Below, in pieces: positions 24,553-32,485 of a DNA stretch of 34,608 bases. Source of the stretch: Alphaproteobacteria bacterium (GTDB lineage: Bacteria > Pseudomonadota > Alphaproteobacteria > DSM-16000 > Inquilinaceae). The DNA lies in the NCBI GenBank assembly GCA_009909005.1, contig JAAAOG010000044.1, positions 1 to 34,608 of the forward strand, in the 5' to 3' direction. The notes beneath the pieces were generated by a model. The model searched no databases, was not told the origin of the DNA, and saw only the letters and a program-made list of their open reading frames with translations. The position numbers and the translations under genes are program-made. How positions within the stretch are numbered: position 1 is the first letter of the stretch; the number at the start of each line of letters is the position of its first letter.

Positions 24553-24804
24553 GGCGGGAATTCCACAGCTTTGTCATGTTTGATGTGTTAATATACAAGA
24601 TAGGACGTAATGCAGTGCAGTGACAAGCATCACCTTTGTGAAAATGATAGATATACAGAAAATAAGTGTTGTATAGGATTTGACGTACGGATGCGACGGT
24701 TTGCGCATCCGCGCAAGCACCCTGAAGCTCCGGTCAAAGCGGCATCGGACTTTCCTCAGGAACAAAAGTGCGCTAATGTTTCTGATGGAAAAGGGAGGCG
24801 CCAT
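24553..24804. promoter_or_regulatory. AT-rich divergent promoter region (cysI / toxin-antitoxin)
   Basis: 252 bases, mostly AT-rich from about 24575 to 24690, in sharp contrast to the flanks. For cysI (- strand) TTGTCA (24626-24621), 18 nt and TATCTT (24602-24597) form a reasonable -35/-10 pair ending about 45 nt before the start codon. The tandem tgcagtgcagtg (24611-24622) falls in its spacer and could bind a regulator. A rightward promoter for the antitoxin gene is likely but cannot be fixed. An open frame from 24610 across this region is not coding-like. Confidence 0.45.
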
Positions 24805-25182
24805 ATGACGGTTCAGGATGCAGCAAGCGAGTTGAGAACACCGCTGGACGTGCTGTCGAAGGCGGCCCTGAGGGCCAAGGCGCGCCTGGGACTGAGCCAG
24901 CGCGAACTCGGTGCGATCCTGGGCGCCTCTCCGGCCGCCGTCAGCCGTGCTGCCAGGACCGGTCGATTGCCCGCCGATGGCAAGACCGTCGAACTCGCGG
25001 TCCTGTTCGTCCGGGTCTTCCGGGCGCTCGATGCGATTGTCGGCGGCGATGAGGAGACGGCGCGGGCATGGCTGCGAAATCCGAACAGCGCTCTCGGCAC
25101 GACGCCGCTGGAGGCGATGAAGACGATCACCGGGCTGGTCGGCACACTCGCCTATCTCGACTCGAGGCGGGCGCTTGTCTGA
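24805..25182 (+). CDS. Xre/MbcA/ParS-type antitoxin (DUF2384)
   Basis: 125 residues. An N-terminal helix-turn-helix (LGLSQRELGAILGASPAAVSRAARTGR) is followed by the toxin-binding domain with ELAVLFVRVFRALDAIVGGDEETARAWL and the family end LGTTPLEAMKTITGLVGTLAYLD. Shown in pieces, these are the signatures of antitoxins paired with RES toxins. The ATG at 24805 has aagggagg at a suitable distance, so the much earlier ATG at 24610 was rejected. It probably represses its own operon through the upstream AT-rich region. The stop overlaps the toxin start. Confidence 0.88.
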   Translation: MTVQDAASELRTPLDVLSKAALRAKARLGLSQRELGAILGASPAAVSRAARTGRLPADGKTVELAVLFVRVFRALDAIVGGDEETARAWLRNPNSALGTTPLEAMKTITGLVGTLAYLDSRRALV

Positions 25183-25921
25183 GGCTCGGCCGAACCCGGG
25201 TCCGGCGCAGGGCGAGGTCTGGCGGCTCGTCGAAGCCCAGCACCGCGTCTCGACCATGAAACTGGTGGACGATCCGGAGGAGCAGCGCACCCTCGAAGAA
25301 CTGCTCGACACCAGCAAGCCGCCGGTTCCTCCGGAGTGCCGCGACCTGCATTGGCTCTTGTTCACGCCGTTCCGCTATGAAGCACGGTCCGACTCGCGGT
25401 TCCGGCGGGCCGGCCGGACCCCGCCCGTCTTCTACGCGGGCGAGGCGGTCAACACGGCGGCCGCCGAAATCGCCTTCTGGCGGCTGCTGTTCTTCGCTGA
25501 AAGCCCGGCCACGCCATGGCCGGCCAACCCGCTGGAACTGACCGCCTTCGCCGTACGCTATCAGGCTGCTTTATGCCTGGACCTCACGCGGCCGCCCTAT
25601 GACGACCGTCTGGACAACTGGACCCACCCGACCGATTACGCGGCCTGCCATGCTGTGGCGGACGAGGCGCGGGACCTCGAGGCCACGGCCATCCGTTCGG
25701 TCTCGGCCCGCGATCCCGACTGTGGCCGGACGATGGCCCTGCTCTCCTGCGAGACCTTTGTCGACCGCGCCCCGATCCGGCAGCAGAGCTGGCGCATGAA
25801 GCTGTCGACGGCCGGCGTCTATGCCCGCTGCGAGGCGCCGGCGACGCAGCTCGTCTTTGGGCGCGGCGCGTTTGCGCGTGACCCGCGCATCGCCGCATTC
25901 GACTGGGAACGGGGCAGCTAG
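25175..25921 (+). CDS. RES-domain toxin (NAD+ phosphorylase-type)
   Basis: 248 residues. RES toxins kill or arrest cells by degrading NAD+. Family-type positions visible here are the arginine/tyrosine stretch FTPFRYEARSDSRFRR, PVFYAGEAVNTAAAEIAFWR (tyrosine and glutamate of the active site) and a later serine-containing strand. This is the longer RES group with an extended N-terminus (about 65 residues before the domain). The likely start is TTG at 25175, overlapping the antitoxin stop by 8 nt, which implies coupled translation. Pairing with a DUF2384 antitoxin supports the call. Confidence 0.87.
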   Translation: MSEARPNPGPAQGEVWRLVEAQHRVSTMKLVDDPEEQRTLEELLDTSKPPVPPECRDLHWLLFTPFRYEARSDSRFRRAGRTPPVFYAGEAVNTAAAEIAFWRLLFFAESPATPWPANPLELTAFAVRYQAALCLDLTRPPYDDRLDNWTHPTDYAACHAVADEARDLEATAIRSVSARDPDCGRTMALLSCETFVDRAPIRQQSWRMKLSTAGVYARCEAPATQLVFGRGAFARDPRIAAFDWERGS

Positions 25922-25940
25922 TCGAACGGGGCAGCTAGTC
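25907..25940. repeat. 17-bp perfect tandem duplication over two convergent stop codons
   Basis: gaacggggcagctagtc occurs at 25907-25923 and again, adjoining, at 25924-25940. Each unit contains ctag, which gives TAG on both strands. The RES gene stops in the first unit (25919-25921) and the lipoprotein gene on the other strand stops in the second (25935-25937). Confidence 0.9.
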
Positions 25941-26081
25941 GTCGTCTTCCTCTTCGTAACCGCCATTATCGTCATCGTCCCCCATTTCGCCGCAGCCGGC
26001 GAGCCCGGCCGAGAGGACGAGGAGCCCGACCAGCATCAGCCGGCCGGCGCGGCGCCAGGCAGTTGGCCGTCCATCCGTCAT
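25935..26081 (-). CDS. Tiny acidic lipoprotein
   Basis: 48 residues, unrecognised. Basic N-terminus (WRRAGR), hydrophobic core LMLVGLLVLSAGLAG and lipobox LAGC with C30 as the acylation site, then an 18-residue tail that is strikingly acidic (EMGDDDDNGGYEEEDDD). After processing only this tail would be exposed, anchored by lipid. The ribosome site aggag lies 8 nt before ATG 26081, and codons favour G/C at third positions, supporting a real gene. It is convergent with the RES gene. Glu/Gly after the cysteine argues against clear inner-membrane retention by the Asp+2 rule. The function is unknown; metal or cationic-ligand binding is only a guess. Confidence 0.72.
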   Translation of the reverse strand: MTDGRPTAWRRAGRLMLVGLLVLSAGLAGCGEMGDDDDNGGYEEEDDD

Positions 26082-26455
26082 GTCCGTTACTCCTGCGTGT
26101 TCCGTACAGTACGGTCGCGGTGGCCATATCCGGCCGCGACCGCCGCAGAGGATAAGGCCCCGTGGCGACGGGTCAATGTCCGGTCCGGCTCAACCACGCA
26201 ACCGGCACGCTCTCGGCGCACGGGCATCCTCTCACACCGCCTCTTTGTTTCGTGTTCGTCATTTCCGGCCCTTCTCGGTAATGCCGATTCCGGCCAGGGT
26301 GTCGGCGAGGGCCAAGCAATCGATGGCGCCGGTGTCGAGATGAAACCGGCGCCCCGGCCCGCGCCGGAGTCCGTCAGGGGATGCAGACGCACCGCCACAT
26401 GCGTCACTCCCATCGCCCCCTGTCCTCCAAAGGGTCAGGACGACATATAAAGCCC
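26082..26455. other. Gap between the lipoprotein and rlmJ
   Basis: 374 bases. It includes the lipoprotein ribosome site, a possible frameshifted small gene on the minus strand (separate entry) and, next to rlmJ, the AT-richer acatataaag at about 26443-26452. No convincing promoter pair or RNA gene was found. Confidence 0.4.
26259..26413 (-). pseudogene. Possible frameshifted small gene
   Basis: An ATG at 26413 with ggagg upstream opens a GC3-rich frame, MGVTHVAVRLHPLTDSG, which turns into low-quality sequence after about 22 codons. Shifting frame there gives RRFHLDTGAIDCLALADTLA followed by GIGITEKGRK and a TGA at 26259-26261, again with strong GC3 bias. The two halves would make a protein of about 51 residues broken by one frameshift. 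No family is recognised and the case is weak; it could be chance in GC-rich DNA. Confidence 0.28.
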
Positions 26456-27265
26456 ATGCTATCGTATCAGCACGCGTATCATGCCGGAAACCGCGCCGAC
26501 TTGCACAAGCACGCGGCCTTCTGCCGGGCTTTGGCGCGGCTGGTGCGCGGCCCCGATCCCGTCTGGGTGTGCGAGACCCATGCCGGACGCGGTCTTTACG
26601 ACCTGAGCGGTGCCGAGGCGCGCAAGACCGGCGAGGCGGCCGAGGGCTGGCTGGCCGTGGCGCGCGACCGCGCGGCGCTGGCCACGCTGCCCGGTCCCTA
26701 TGTCCGGGCGGTGCGCGGGTTGAACGGCGGGGCCTTGGCGCCGCTCTATCCCGGCTCGCCGCTGCTGGCCGCCGCGATCCTTCGCCCGCAGGACCGGCTG
26801 CAGCTGTTCGAACTGCACCGCAACGAATATCCCGCTCTGGCCGACCTCATGCGGCATGACCCGCGGGTCCGGGTTTCCAAGCGTGACGGGTTGGAGGGTG
26901 CGCTGGCCCTGGCGCCGCCGCCCCGGGCCCGGCTGCTGGTGCTGGTCGACCCGAGCTACGAGGTGAAGACGGAATATGCCCAGGTGGCCGCGTTCCTGGC
27001 CGCCCTGCGCGATCGTCACCCGGCGGCCGAGGTGCTGGCCTGGTATCCGCTCTTGCCGGCCGGTCTGCACGCGCCGCTTGCCGAGGCCGGTCGCAGCCTG
27101 TTCGGCGCCGATGCCGTCGAGGAGGTGACCTGGCGGGACCCCGGGCAGGGCCGCGGCCTCTATGGCTCGGGCCTGATCCGCGCGCCGGGAGCCGATTGCA
27201 CGACGCCACCGGAAGAGCGCGCCACCCGTCCCCCACGGCGGCGTAGACCCGTCGAACGGACGTGA
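26456..27265 (+). CDS. rlmJ: 23S rRNA (adenine-2030-N6)-methyltransferase RlmJ
   Basis: 269 residues. The RlmJ start MLSYQHAYHAGNRADLHKH is diagnostic. Further motifs are ETHAGRGLYDL (SAM motif), YPGSPLLAA, LFELHRNEY and the catalytic-type LVDPSYE, where the usual DPPYE has Ser for the second Pro. The C-terminal 30 residues are Arg/Pro rich and unlike the family, suggesting a non-homologous extension. The frame extends upstream to 26381 but the family start is ATG 26456. Its stop lies within a GTGA next to the following nucleotidyltransferase gene. Confidence 0.92.
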   Translation: MLSYQHAYHAGNRADLHKHAAFCRALARLVRGPDPVWVCETHAGRGLYDLSGAEARKTGEAAEGWLAVARDRAALATLPGPYVRAVRGLNGGALAPLYPGSPLLAAAILRPQDRLQLFELHRNEYPALADLMRHDPRVRVSKRDGLEGALALAPPPRARLLVLVDPSYEVKTEYAQVAAFLAALRDRHPAAEVLAWYPLLPAGLHAPLAEAGRSLFGADAVEEVTWRDPGQGRGLYGSGLIRAPGADCTTPPEERATRPPRRRRPVERT

Positions 27266-27315
27266 GCAGAATGGACCCGCCCTGCGGCCCTTGTCAGAAG
27301 CGAAGAGAGTGGCCG

Positions 27316-27729
27316 GTGTCCGCTGCTGCCTCATCCGACGCGACCATCATCGAGGCCGTCCGGTCGGTTCTGCCGGACGTCCGCGCCTTTTGGGTGTTCG
27401 GCAGCCATGCTCAGGGAACGGCTCAGCCGACCAGTGATCTCGACCTGGCCGTGTTGTTCGACGGCCGCGCGGATGTCGTGGCTCTCTGGGAGGCGGCGCA
27501 GGACCTGGCCTGCCGCCTGGACATGGATGTGGACCTTGTCGATCTGCTGGCCGCCTCGACCGTGCTACAATTCCAGATCGTCACGGGAGGCCGGCGTCTC
27601 TTTGCCCGGGACCCCCTCGAGGCCGACCTCTACGAAGTGTTCATCCTGTCGGAGATGACGCGGCTCAGAGAAGCGCGCGCCGCATTGGTGGAAGACATCC
27701 AACAAAGGGGCAGGGTCCATGGTCGATGA
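27316..27729 (+). CDS. mntA: MNT-type nucleotidyltransferase antitoxin
   Basis: About 137 residues, minimal nucleotidyltransferase fold. The motif GSHAQGTAQPTSDLDLAV fits GSx10DxD, and the third acidic residue is in MDVDLVDLL. In characterised HEPN-MNT pairs this protein AMPylates a tyrosine near the HEPN active site of the toxin to neutralise it. The start is uncertain: GTG 27316 places the domain at normal distance from the N-terminus; GTG 27262 (overlapping the rlmJ stop) or ATG 27271 would add 15-18 residues rich in Cys/Pro. The stop overlaps hepT by 11 nt. Confidence 0.87.
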   Translation: MSAAASSDATIIEAVRSVLPDVRAFWVFGSHAQGTAQPTSDLDLAVLFDGRADVVALWEAAQDLACRLDMDVDLVDLLAASTVLQFQIVTGGRRLFARDPLEADLYEVFILSEMTRLREARAALVEDIQQRGRVHGR

Positions 27730-28141
27730 TGTGCTGGTCAATAAAGCCGCAACGATCGAGCGGTGCGTTGCTCGGGCCCGCGAAGAATATAACAAAGACC
27801 CGAAAAGCTTCGCGCGCGATTTCACACGACAGGATGCCGCCGTCCTGAATATCCAGCGCGCCTGCGAAGCCTGCCTCGACATCGGGCAGCATCTCGTCCG
27901 ACGGCACGGTCTTGGCATCCCGCAAACTGCCCGCGACGTCTTCCGCCTGCTGGCCGAAGCGGGGATCATCGATGGGCCACTCGCCGGCGCCCTCCAGCGC
28001 ATGGTTGGTTTTCGCAATATTGCGGTCCACGACTATATGCGCCTGCAGATCCCGATCGTGATGTCGGTGATCGAGCGCCATCTGGATGATTTCACCACGT
28101 TCAGCGCGACCGTGCTCAAGGCGCAGAGTGGCAATTCTTAA
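27719..28141 (+). CDS. hepT: HEPN-domain toxin HepT
   Basis: 140 residues, all-helical HEPN/DUF86 protein. The ribonuclease-type motif Rx4H is RNIAVHDY, and the tyrosine after it is the residue AMPylated in known HepT proteins. The N-terminal helix has NKAATIERCVARAREEYN, and the interface helix is NIQRACEACLDIGQHL. It overlaps the antitoxin gene by 11 nt, the classic arrangement with the nucleotidyltransferase first. It is convergent with the TPR methyltransferase gene, 17 nt apart. Confidence 0.9.
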   Translation: MVDDVLVNKAATIERCVARAREEYNKDPKSFARDFTRQDAAVLNIQRACEACLDIGQHLVRRHGLGIPQTARDVFRLLAEAGIIDGPLAGALQRMVGFRNIAVHDYMRLQIPIVMSVIERHLDDFTTFSATVLKAQSGNS

Positions 28142-28158
28142 CGCGGTTGGCCGTCAGG

Positions 28159-29559
28159 CTAAGACTTCCTCCATACCGCCGCGACCGCCTCGACCGGGCC
28201 GGCGTCGGAATATTCATGGACGCCGCGATCGAGGCTGACGAGGGACAGCCCGGCCGCCTCGGCCCGGCGCATTAGCGCATCCGGGTCGTGCCAGTAGACG
28301 CACTCCCGGCTGACCCGCACCTCCTCGCCGCCGCTGGGAAAGGCGGTGACTGCCAGAATGCCGCCCGGCCGCAAGGCCGCAGCCGCCGCATGCAGGAAGG
28401 CCGCCGTGTCGCCGATATGGATCAGCACGGCCGCGGCGATGATGGCGTCGAAGGCGGCCGGGTGGGCGGCCAGGGTGTGGAACAGGTCGCCGACGGCCAG
28501 GTCGTCATAGACACCCTTGACGCGGGCATGATCGAGCATCGGCTGCGACAGGTCGACGCCGATCAGCCGGGCCGCAAAGGGTCGCAGAAAGGCGCCGCAC
28601 ATGCCGGTGCCGCAGCCGGCATCGAGGATGATCAGTCCGCGGCGACCGGCCAGGGCCGTCTCGACCGCGCCGCGGATCAGCTGCAGGCCGGGATAGTGCT
28701 CGGGCTCGCCGATCTTGGCATCCCAGCCGGCGGCCCGCCGGGCATAGGTTTCGCGCATATGCGCCGCGGAAGGCCGGGCCGGCGGCGGTGCGGCGCCGAG
28801 CGCGGCCAGGCGCAGGGACGCGCCCAGCGGGTCGTCGGGCTCGCGCGCCAAATAGTCGTGCAGCAGGCCGACCGCTTCGTCCCCCTGGTCGGTCGCGGCC
28901 AGGGCGATGCCCAGCCCGCCGATCGCCGGGACGAGCCCCGGCGCCCGCTTGAGCGCATGCCGGTAGGCCTTTTCGGCCTCGCCATAGCGGCCGAGGTCGA
29001 CCAGCACATTGCCGAGATTGAGCCAGGCGCCGGCCACCGACGGGTCGAGCCGCACGGCCTGGGCCATGACGTCGACCGCCTCTTCCTGACGGCCGGCGCT
29101 GCGCAGCAGGCTGCCGAGATTGGCATGGGCCGCCGCCACTTCGGGCCGCAGCGTGACAACCTTGCGCATCGCGGCCACGGCCTCGTCCCAGTTTTCCAGG
29201 TCGCGCAGGACCGCGGCGAGCCGCCCCCAGGCGGCGGCATCATCGGGTGCCCGGGCGACAAGGCCGCGATAGGCCTCCGCCGCCTCCCCGGGCCGGTCGG
29301 CGGCCCGCAGCACGGCGGCAAGATTGCTGCGGAACTCGGTATCGTTCGGGTCGGCGGCAACCGCCTGCTGCAGAAGGTCGAGAGCCTCCTCGAGGCTGCC
29401 GGAGGCATAGGCGGCCATGCCCAGCAGATGCAGGGCATCGCCATTGTCCGGCGCCAGCTCCAGGACCTTGCGATAACAGGCCGCCGCCTGATCGAGGCGG
29501 CCGGCCTGATGGTGCTCGGTGCCTTCGACGAGCAGCGGGCCGATGACAGCGTCGCTCAC
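28159..29559 (-). CDS. TPR-repeat SAM-dependent methyltransferase (intact)
   Basis: 466 residues. The first 260 or so form about seven tetratricopeptide repeats of 34 residues (for example HQAGRLDQAAACYRKVLELA and YGEAEKAYRHALKRAPG). A linker (MRETYARRAAGWDAKIGE) leads into a class I methyltransferase with motif I IILDAGCGTGMCGAFL, acidic motif GVDLSQPMLDHA and LRPGGILAVTAF. The substrate is unknown; TPRs suggest a protein partner. It is the intact relative of the broken gene at 10967-12058 and shows which residue was lost there. The start at 29559 is 3 nt after the gor stop, so the two are probably co-transcribed. Confidence 0.88.
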   Translation of the reverse strand: MSDAVIGPLLVEGTEHHQAGRLDQAAACYRKVLELAPDNGDALHLLGMAAYASGSLEEALDLLQQAVAADPNDTEFRSNLAAVLRAADRPGEAAEAYRGLVARAPDDAAAWGRLAAVLRDLENWDEAVAAMRKVVTLRPEVAAAHANLGSLLRSAGRQEEAVDVMAQAVRLDPSVAGAWLNLGNVLVDLGRYGEAEKAYRHALKRAPGLVPAIGGLGIALAATDQGDEAVGLLHDYLAREPDDPLGASLRLAALGAAPPPARPSAAHMRETYARRAAGWDAKIGEPEHYPGLQLIRGAVETALAGRRGLIILDAGCGTGMCGAFLRPFAARLIGVDLSQPMLDHARVKGVYDDLAVGDLFHTLAAHPAAFDAIIAAAVLIHIGDTAAFLHAAAAALRPGGILAVTAFPSGGEEVRVSRECVYWHDPDALMRRAEAAGLSLVSLDRGVHEYSDAGPVEAVAAVWRKS

Positions 29560-29562
29560 GGC

Positions 29563-30954
29563 TCAGGCTGCCTCGCGCGGCGAACGCGGGGCCGGCTCCG
29601 GGTCGGGGGTTTTCACCCGCATGGTGACGAACTCCTCGGCGGCGGAGGGGTGCAGGCCGATGGTGCGGTCGAAATCGGCCTTTGTCGCCCCGCAATTCAG
29701 CGCGATGGCCAGGCCCTGGACGATTTCCGGAGCATCCAGCCCGACCATATGGCAGCCGAGGATTCGCTGGCTGTCGCGGTCGACCACCAGTTTCATCATG
29801 GTGCGTTCGTCGCGGCCGGACAGCGTGTGCTTCATCGGCTTGAAGGTGGTGCGGTAGATGTCCACCGGGCCGCGCTCGCGGGCCTCCGCTTCGGTCAGTC
29901 CGACCGTGCCGACAGGCGGGGTGGAGAACACCGCCGTCGGGATGTTGTCGTAATTGACGCCGCGCGGATTGTTGCCGAACAGCGTGTCGGCCAGCGCATG
30001 CCCCTCCGAGGTGGCAACCGGCGTCAGGTTGATCCGGTCGGTCACGTCGCCGATGGCATAGATATTGGGCACCGAGGTTCCGTACTGATCGTCCACGACA
30101 ATGGCACCGTTGGCGGCCATGTCGATGCCCGCCTGCTCGAGACCGAGACCGGCGGTGTTGGGATGGCGGCCGGTGGCATACATGACGATGTCGGCCTCGA
30201 TCATCGACTCGTCGGTCAGATGCGCGAGCAGGCAGTCGCCGGTCTTCTCGATCCGCACCACGTCGCTGCGGAAGCGCAGATCGACGCCGGTCTTGGGGAT
30301 CTCCTCGGCCAGGGTCTCGCGGACATCGTCGTCGAAGCCGCGCAGGAAGAGTGTGCTGCGATAGAGCTGGGTCACCTGCGCGCCCAGGCCCTGGAAGATG
30401 CCGGCAAATTCGACGGCGATATAGCCGCCGCCGACGATCACCACGCGCTCGGGCATGTCCTGCAGGAAAAAGGCCTCGTTGGAGCTGATGGCGTACTCGC
30501 GGGCCCCCGGCGTGTCCGGGATGACCGGCCAGCCGCCGGTTGCGACCAGGATCTTGTCGGCTGTGACGTGCCGGTCGCCCAGCGCCACGGTATGGGCGTC
30601 GACCAGAGTCGCGCGGGTTTCGTGGATATCGACCTTCGCGCCCTCCAGCAGGCGGCGGTAGATGCCGTTCAGCCTGGCGATCTCGGTGTTCTTGTTGGCG
30701 ATCATCCGGGCCCAGTCGTGACGATGCTCGCCGACCGTCCAGCCATAGCCCGCGGCGTCCTCGAAATCGTGAGCGAAGTGGGCCGCATAGACCAGCAGCT
30801 TCTTCGGCACGCAGCCGACATTGACGCAGGTGCCGCCGAGATAGCGGTCTTCGGCGATGCCCACGCGCGCCCCGTGCTGCCCGGCGATCCGCGCCGCGCG
30901 CACGCCCGCCGATCCGGCGCCGATGACGAAGAAATCATAGTCGTAATGCGGCAT
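29563..30954 (-). CDS. gor: Glutathione-disulfide reductase
   Basis: 463 residues. NADPH-dependent flavoenzyme keeping glutathione reduced. FAD motif [17 protein letters not shown], redox disulfide C43/C48 in [14 protein letters not shown], second dinucleotide motif [16 protein letters not shown] followed by [11 protein letters not shown] (arginines for the NADPH phosphate), and the C-terminal His-Glu pair in [10 protein letters not shown]. The long upstream open frame to 31320 is not homologous; ATG 30954 (MPHYDYDFF) is the family start. The downstream TPR methyltransferase begins 3 nt later. Confidence 0.95.
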   Translation of the reverse strand: MPHYDYDFFVIGAGSAGVRAARIAGQHGARVGIAEDRYLGGTCVNVGCVPKKLLVYAAHFAHDFEDAAGYGWTVGEHRHDWARMIANKNTEIARLNGIYRRLLEGAKVDIHETRATLVDAHTVALGDRHVTADKILVATGGWPVIPDTPGAREYAISSNEAFFLQDMPERVVIVGGGYIAVEFAGIFQGLGAQVTQLYRSTLFLRGFDDDVRETLAEEIPKTGVDLRFRSDVVRIEKTGDCLLAHLTDESMIEADIVMYATGRHPNTAGLGLEQAGIDMAANGAIVVDDQYGTSVPNIYAIGDVTDRINLTPVATSEGHALADTLFGNNPRGVNYDNIPTAVFSTPPVGTVGLTEAEARERGPVDIYRTTFKPMKHTLSGRDERTMMKLVVDRDSQRILGCHMVGLDAPEIVQGLAIALNCGATKADFDRTIGLHPSAAEEFVTMRVKTPDPEPAPRSPREAA

Positions 30955-31138
30955 GGTCCTGGCCTCTTGCCTGTCTCCGGCGCCTGCCGGCGCGATTGCT
31001 GCAGTCCGTTCGGCCGCGCGCCTTCGATGCCGGAGATATGACGGCGGATACGCCGTGGCAATGCAGGCGACGGTGTGGCCCGGTTTTCCTGCCCTCTGCA
31101 ACCGCCATCTGACGGGCCGGTCGGCGCTGACGCGCGCG

Positions 31139-31168
31139 TTGACAGAGGGTGTCGCGCTCTGGCTTAGT
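31139..31168 (+). promoter_or_regulatory. Candidate argD promoter
   Basis: A perfect TTGACA (31139-31144) is followed after 17-18 nt by gcttag/cttagt, a poor -10. The -35 quality and position (about 135 nt before argD) support it; the weak -10 suggests activator help or a different start. Confidence 0.35.
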
Positions 31169-31182
31169 TCCCTGTCTATGGC

Positions 31183-31200
31183 GGCGCGGAATTCCGCGCC
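31183..31200. promoter_or_regulatory. 18-bp perfect palindrome (candidate operator)
   Basis: ggcgcggaattccgcgcc is fully self-complementary with no spacer. It sits about 15 bp downstream of the candidate -10 and 104 bp before argD, where a dimeric repressor would block transcription. No known regulator site was recognised. Confidence 0.4.
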
Positions 31201-31303
31201 GTTGCCGATTCCGTGGGCTCGCTCGCACGGTTGCGATCTTATCAGGAAACCAGGCCGCGCGCCCAGAGCCGGCGCGCCGTGCAAGCCGCGAAAGGCGTCA
31301 GTC

Positions 31304-32485
31304 ATGTCTTCTGCCGTCATGCCGACTTATGCGCGTGCCGATGTCGCGTTCGAGCGCGGCGAGGGCCCGTATCTGTTCGACACGGACGGCCGACGATATC
31401 TCGATTTCGGCAGCGGCATTGCCGTGACCGCGCTCGGTCACGCCCATCCGCACCTGGTCGCCGCATTGCAGGATCAGGCCGGCAGGCTCTGGCATACCTC
31501 CAACCTGTTCCGCATTCCGGGGCAGGAACGCCTGGCCGAACGGCTCGCCGCGCACAGCTTCGCCGACCGCGTCTTCTTCACGAATTCCGGGGTCGAGGCC
31601 TGGGAGTGCGGCATCAAGCTGATCCGCAAATATCATGACTTTCACGGTCGGCCGGAGCGCTGGCGCACGATTACCGTCGGTGGCGGCTTTCACGGGCGCA
31701 CGCTGGCGGCGATCGCCGCGGCCAGGACCGAAAAGCTCGTCAAGGGCTTCGGGCCGATGGTCGACGGCTTCGACCAGGTCGCCTTCGGCAATCTGAACGA
31801 GCTGCGCGCCGCCATCACGCCGGAGACCGCGGCGGTCTGTGTGGAGCCGGTGCTGGGCGAGGGCGGCATCAAGCCGGCCGATGCCGGCTATCTGCAGGAC
31901 CTGCGAACCGTCGCCGACGAGTTCGGGCTGCTGCTGTATTTCGACGAAATCCAGACCGGCGTCGGCCGGACCGGCCGGCTGTTCGCCCATGAATGGGCCG
32001 GGGTCGCGCCGGACGTGATGTGCGTTGCGAAGGGCATCGGCGGGGGGTTTCCGCTCGGGGCCTGCCTGGCCACCGAGGCGGCGGCCGCCGGCATGACCGC
32101 CGGCACCCACGGCACCACCTTCGGCGGCAATCCGCTGGCCATGGCCGTTGGCAATGCGGTGCTCGACGTCGTCCTGGAGCCGGGATTTCTCGATCGGGTG
32201 GAGCGCATGGCCGGGCTCCTGCGCCGGCGCCTGGCCGGGCTCGCGGCCTCGCACCCCTCGGTGATCGCCGAAGTCCGCGGAGCCGGGTTGATGCTCGGCC
32301 TGGTTTGTGCGGTGCCGAACAGCGAGGTCATCGCCGATCTGCGCGCCTGCGGGCTGCTGACGGCGCCGGCCTCGGACAATGTCGTGCGCCTGCTGCCGCC
32401 GCTGATCATCGACGAGCGGCATGTCGACGAGGCCGTCGCCATCCTCGACCGGGTGTGCGCGGAGAGGGAGGAGAAGGCGGCATGA
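31304..32485 (+). CDS. argD: Acetylornithine aminotransferase
   Basis: 393 residues, class III PLP aminotransferase converting N-acetylglutamate semialdehyde to acetylornithine. Motifs: [50 protein letters not shown] and the PLP lysine K243 in [14 protein letters not shown]. An ATG at 31319 is possible, but aaagg lies 9 nt before ATG 31304. The frame upstream to 30953 is not homologous. Its stop overlaps argF by 4 nt, forming an arginine-biosynthesis pair. Confidence 0.95.
   Translation: MSSAVMPTYARADVAFERGEGPYLFDTDGRRYLDFGSGIAVTALGHAHPHLVAALQDQAGRLWHTSNLFRIPGQERLAERLAAHSFADRVFFTNSGVEAWECGIKLIRKYHDFHGRPERWRTITVGGGFHGRTLAAIAAARTEKLVKGFGPMVDGFDQVAFGNLNELRAAITPETAAVCVEPVLGEGGIKPADAGYLQDLRTVADEFGLLLYFDEIQTGVGRTGRLFAHEWAGVAPDVMCVAKGIGGGFPLGACLATEAAAAGMTAGTHGTTFGGNPLAMAVGNAVLDVVLEPGFLDRVERMAGLLRRRLAGLAASHPSVIAEVRGAGLMLGLVCAVPNSEVIADLRACGLLTAPASDNVVRLLPPLIIDERHVDEAVAILDRVCAEREEKAA

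Larger units (their letters stand above)
30955..31303. other. Divergent intergenic region gor / argD
   Basis: 349 bases without a supported gene. It carries a candidate promoter and an 18-bp palindrome upstream of argD (separate entries). No clear promoter for gor could be picked out. Frames on both strands are open only because of high GC content. Confidence 0.5.

Noticed and set aside
24610-24804. Extended N-terminus of the antitoxin from ATG 24610
   Set aside because: It covers the AT-rich promoter-like region, has no family similarity and no ribosome site, whereas ATG 24805 has a strong one.
28288-31041. Long + strand open frame (917 codons) opposite the TPR methyltransferase and gor
   Set aside because: It spans two real genes and their junction on the other strand and shows no recognisable domain, as expected of GC-rich antisense.
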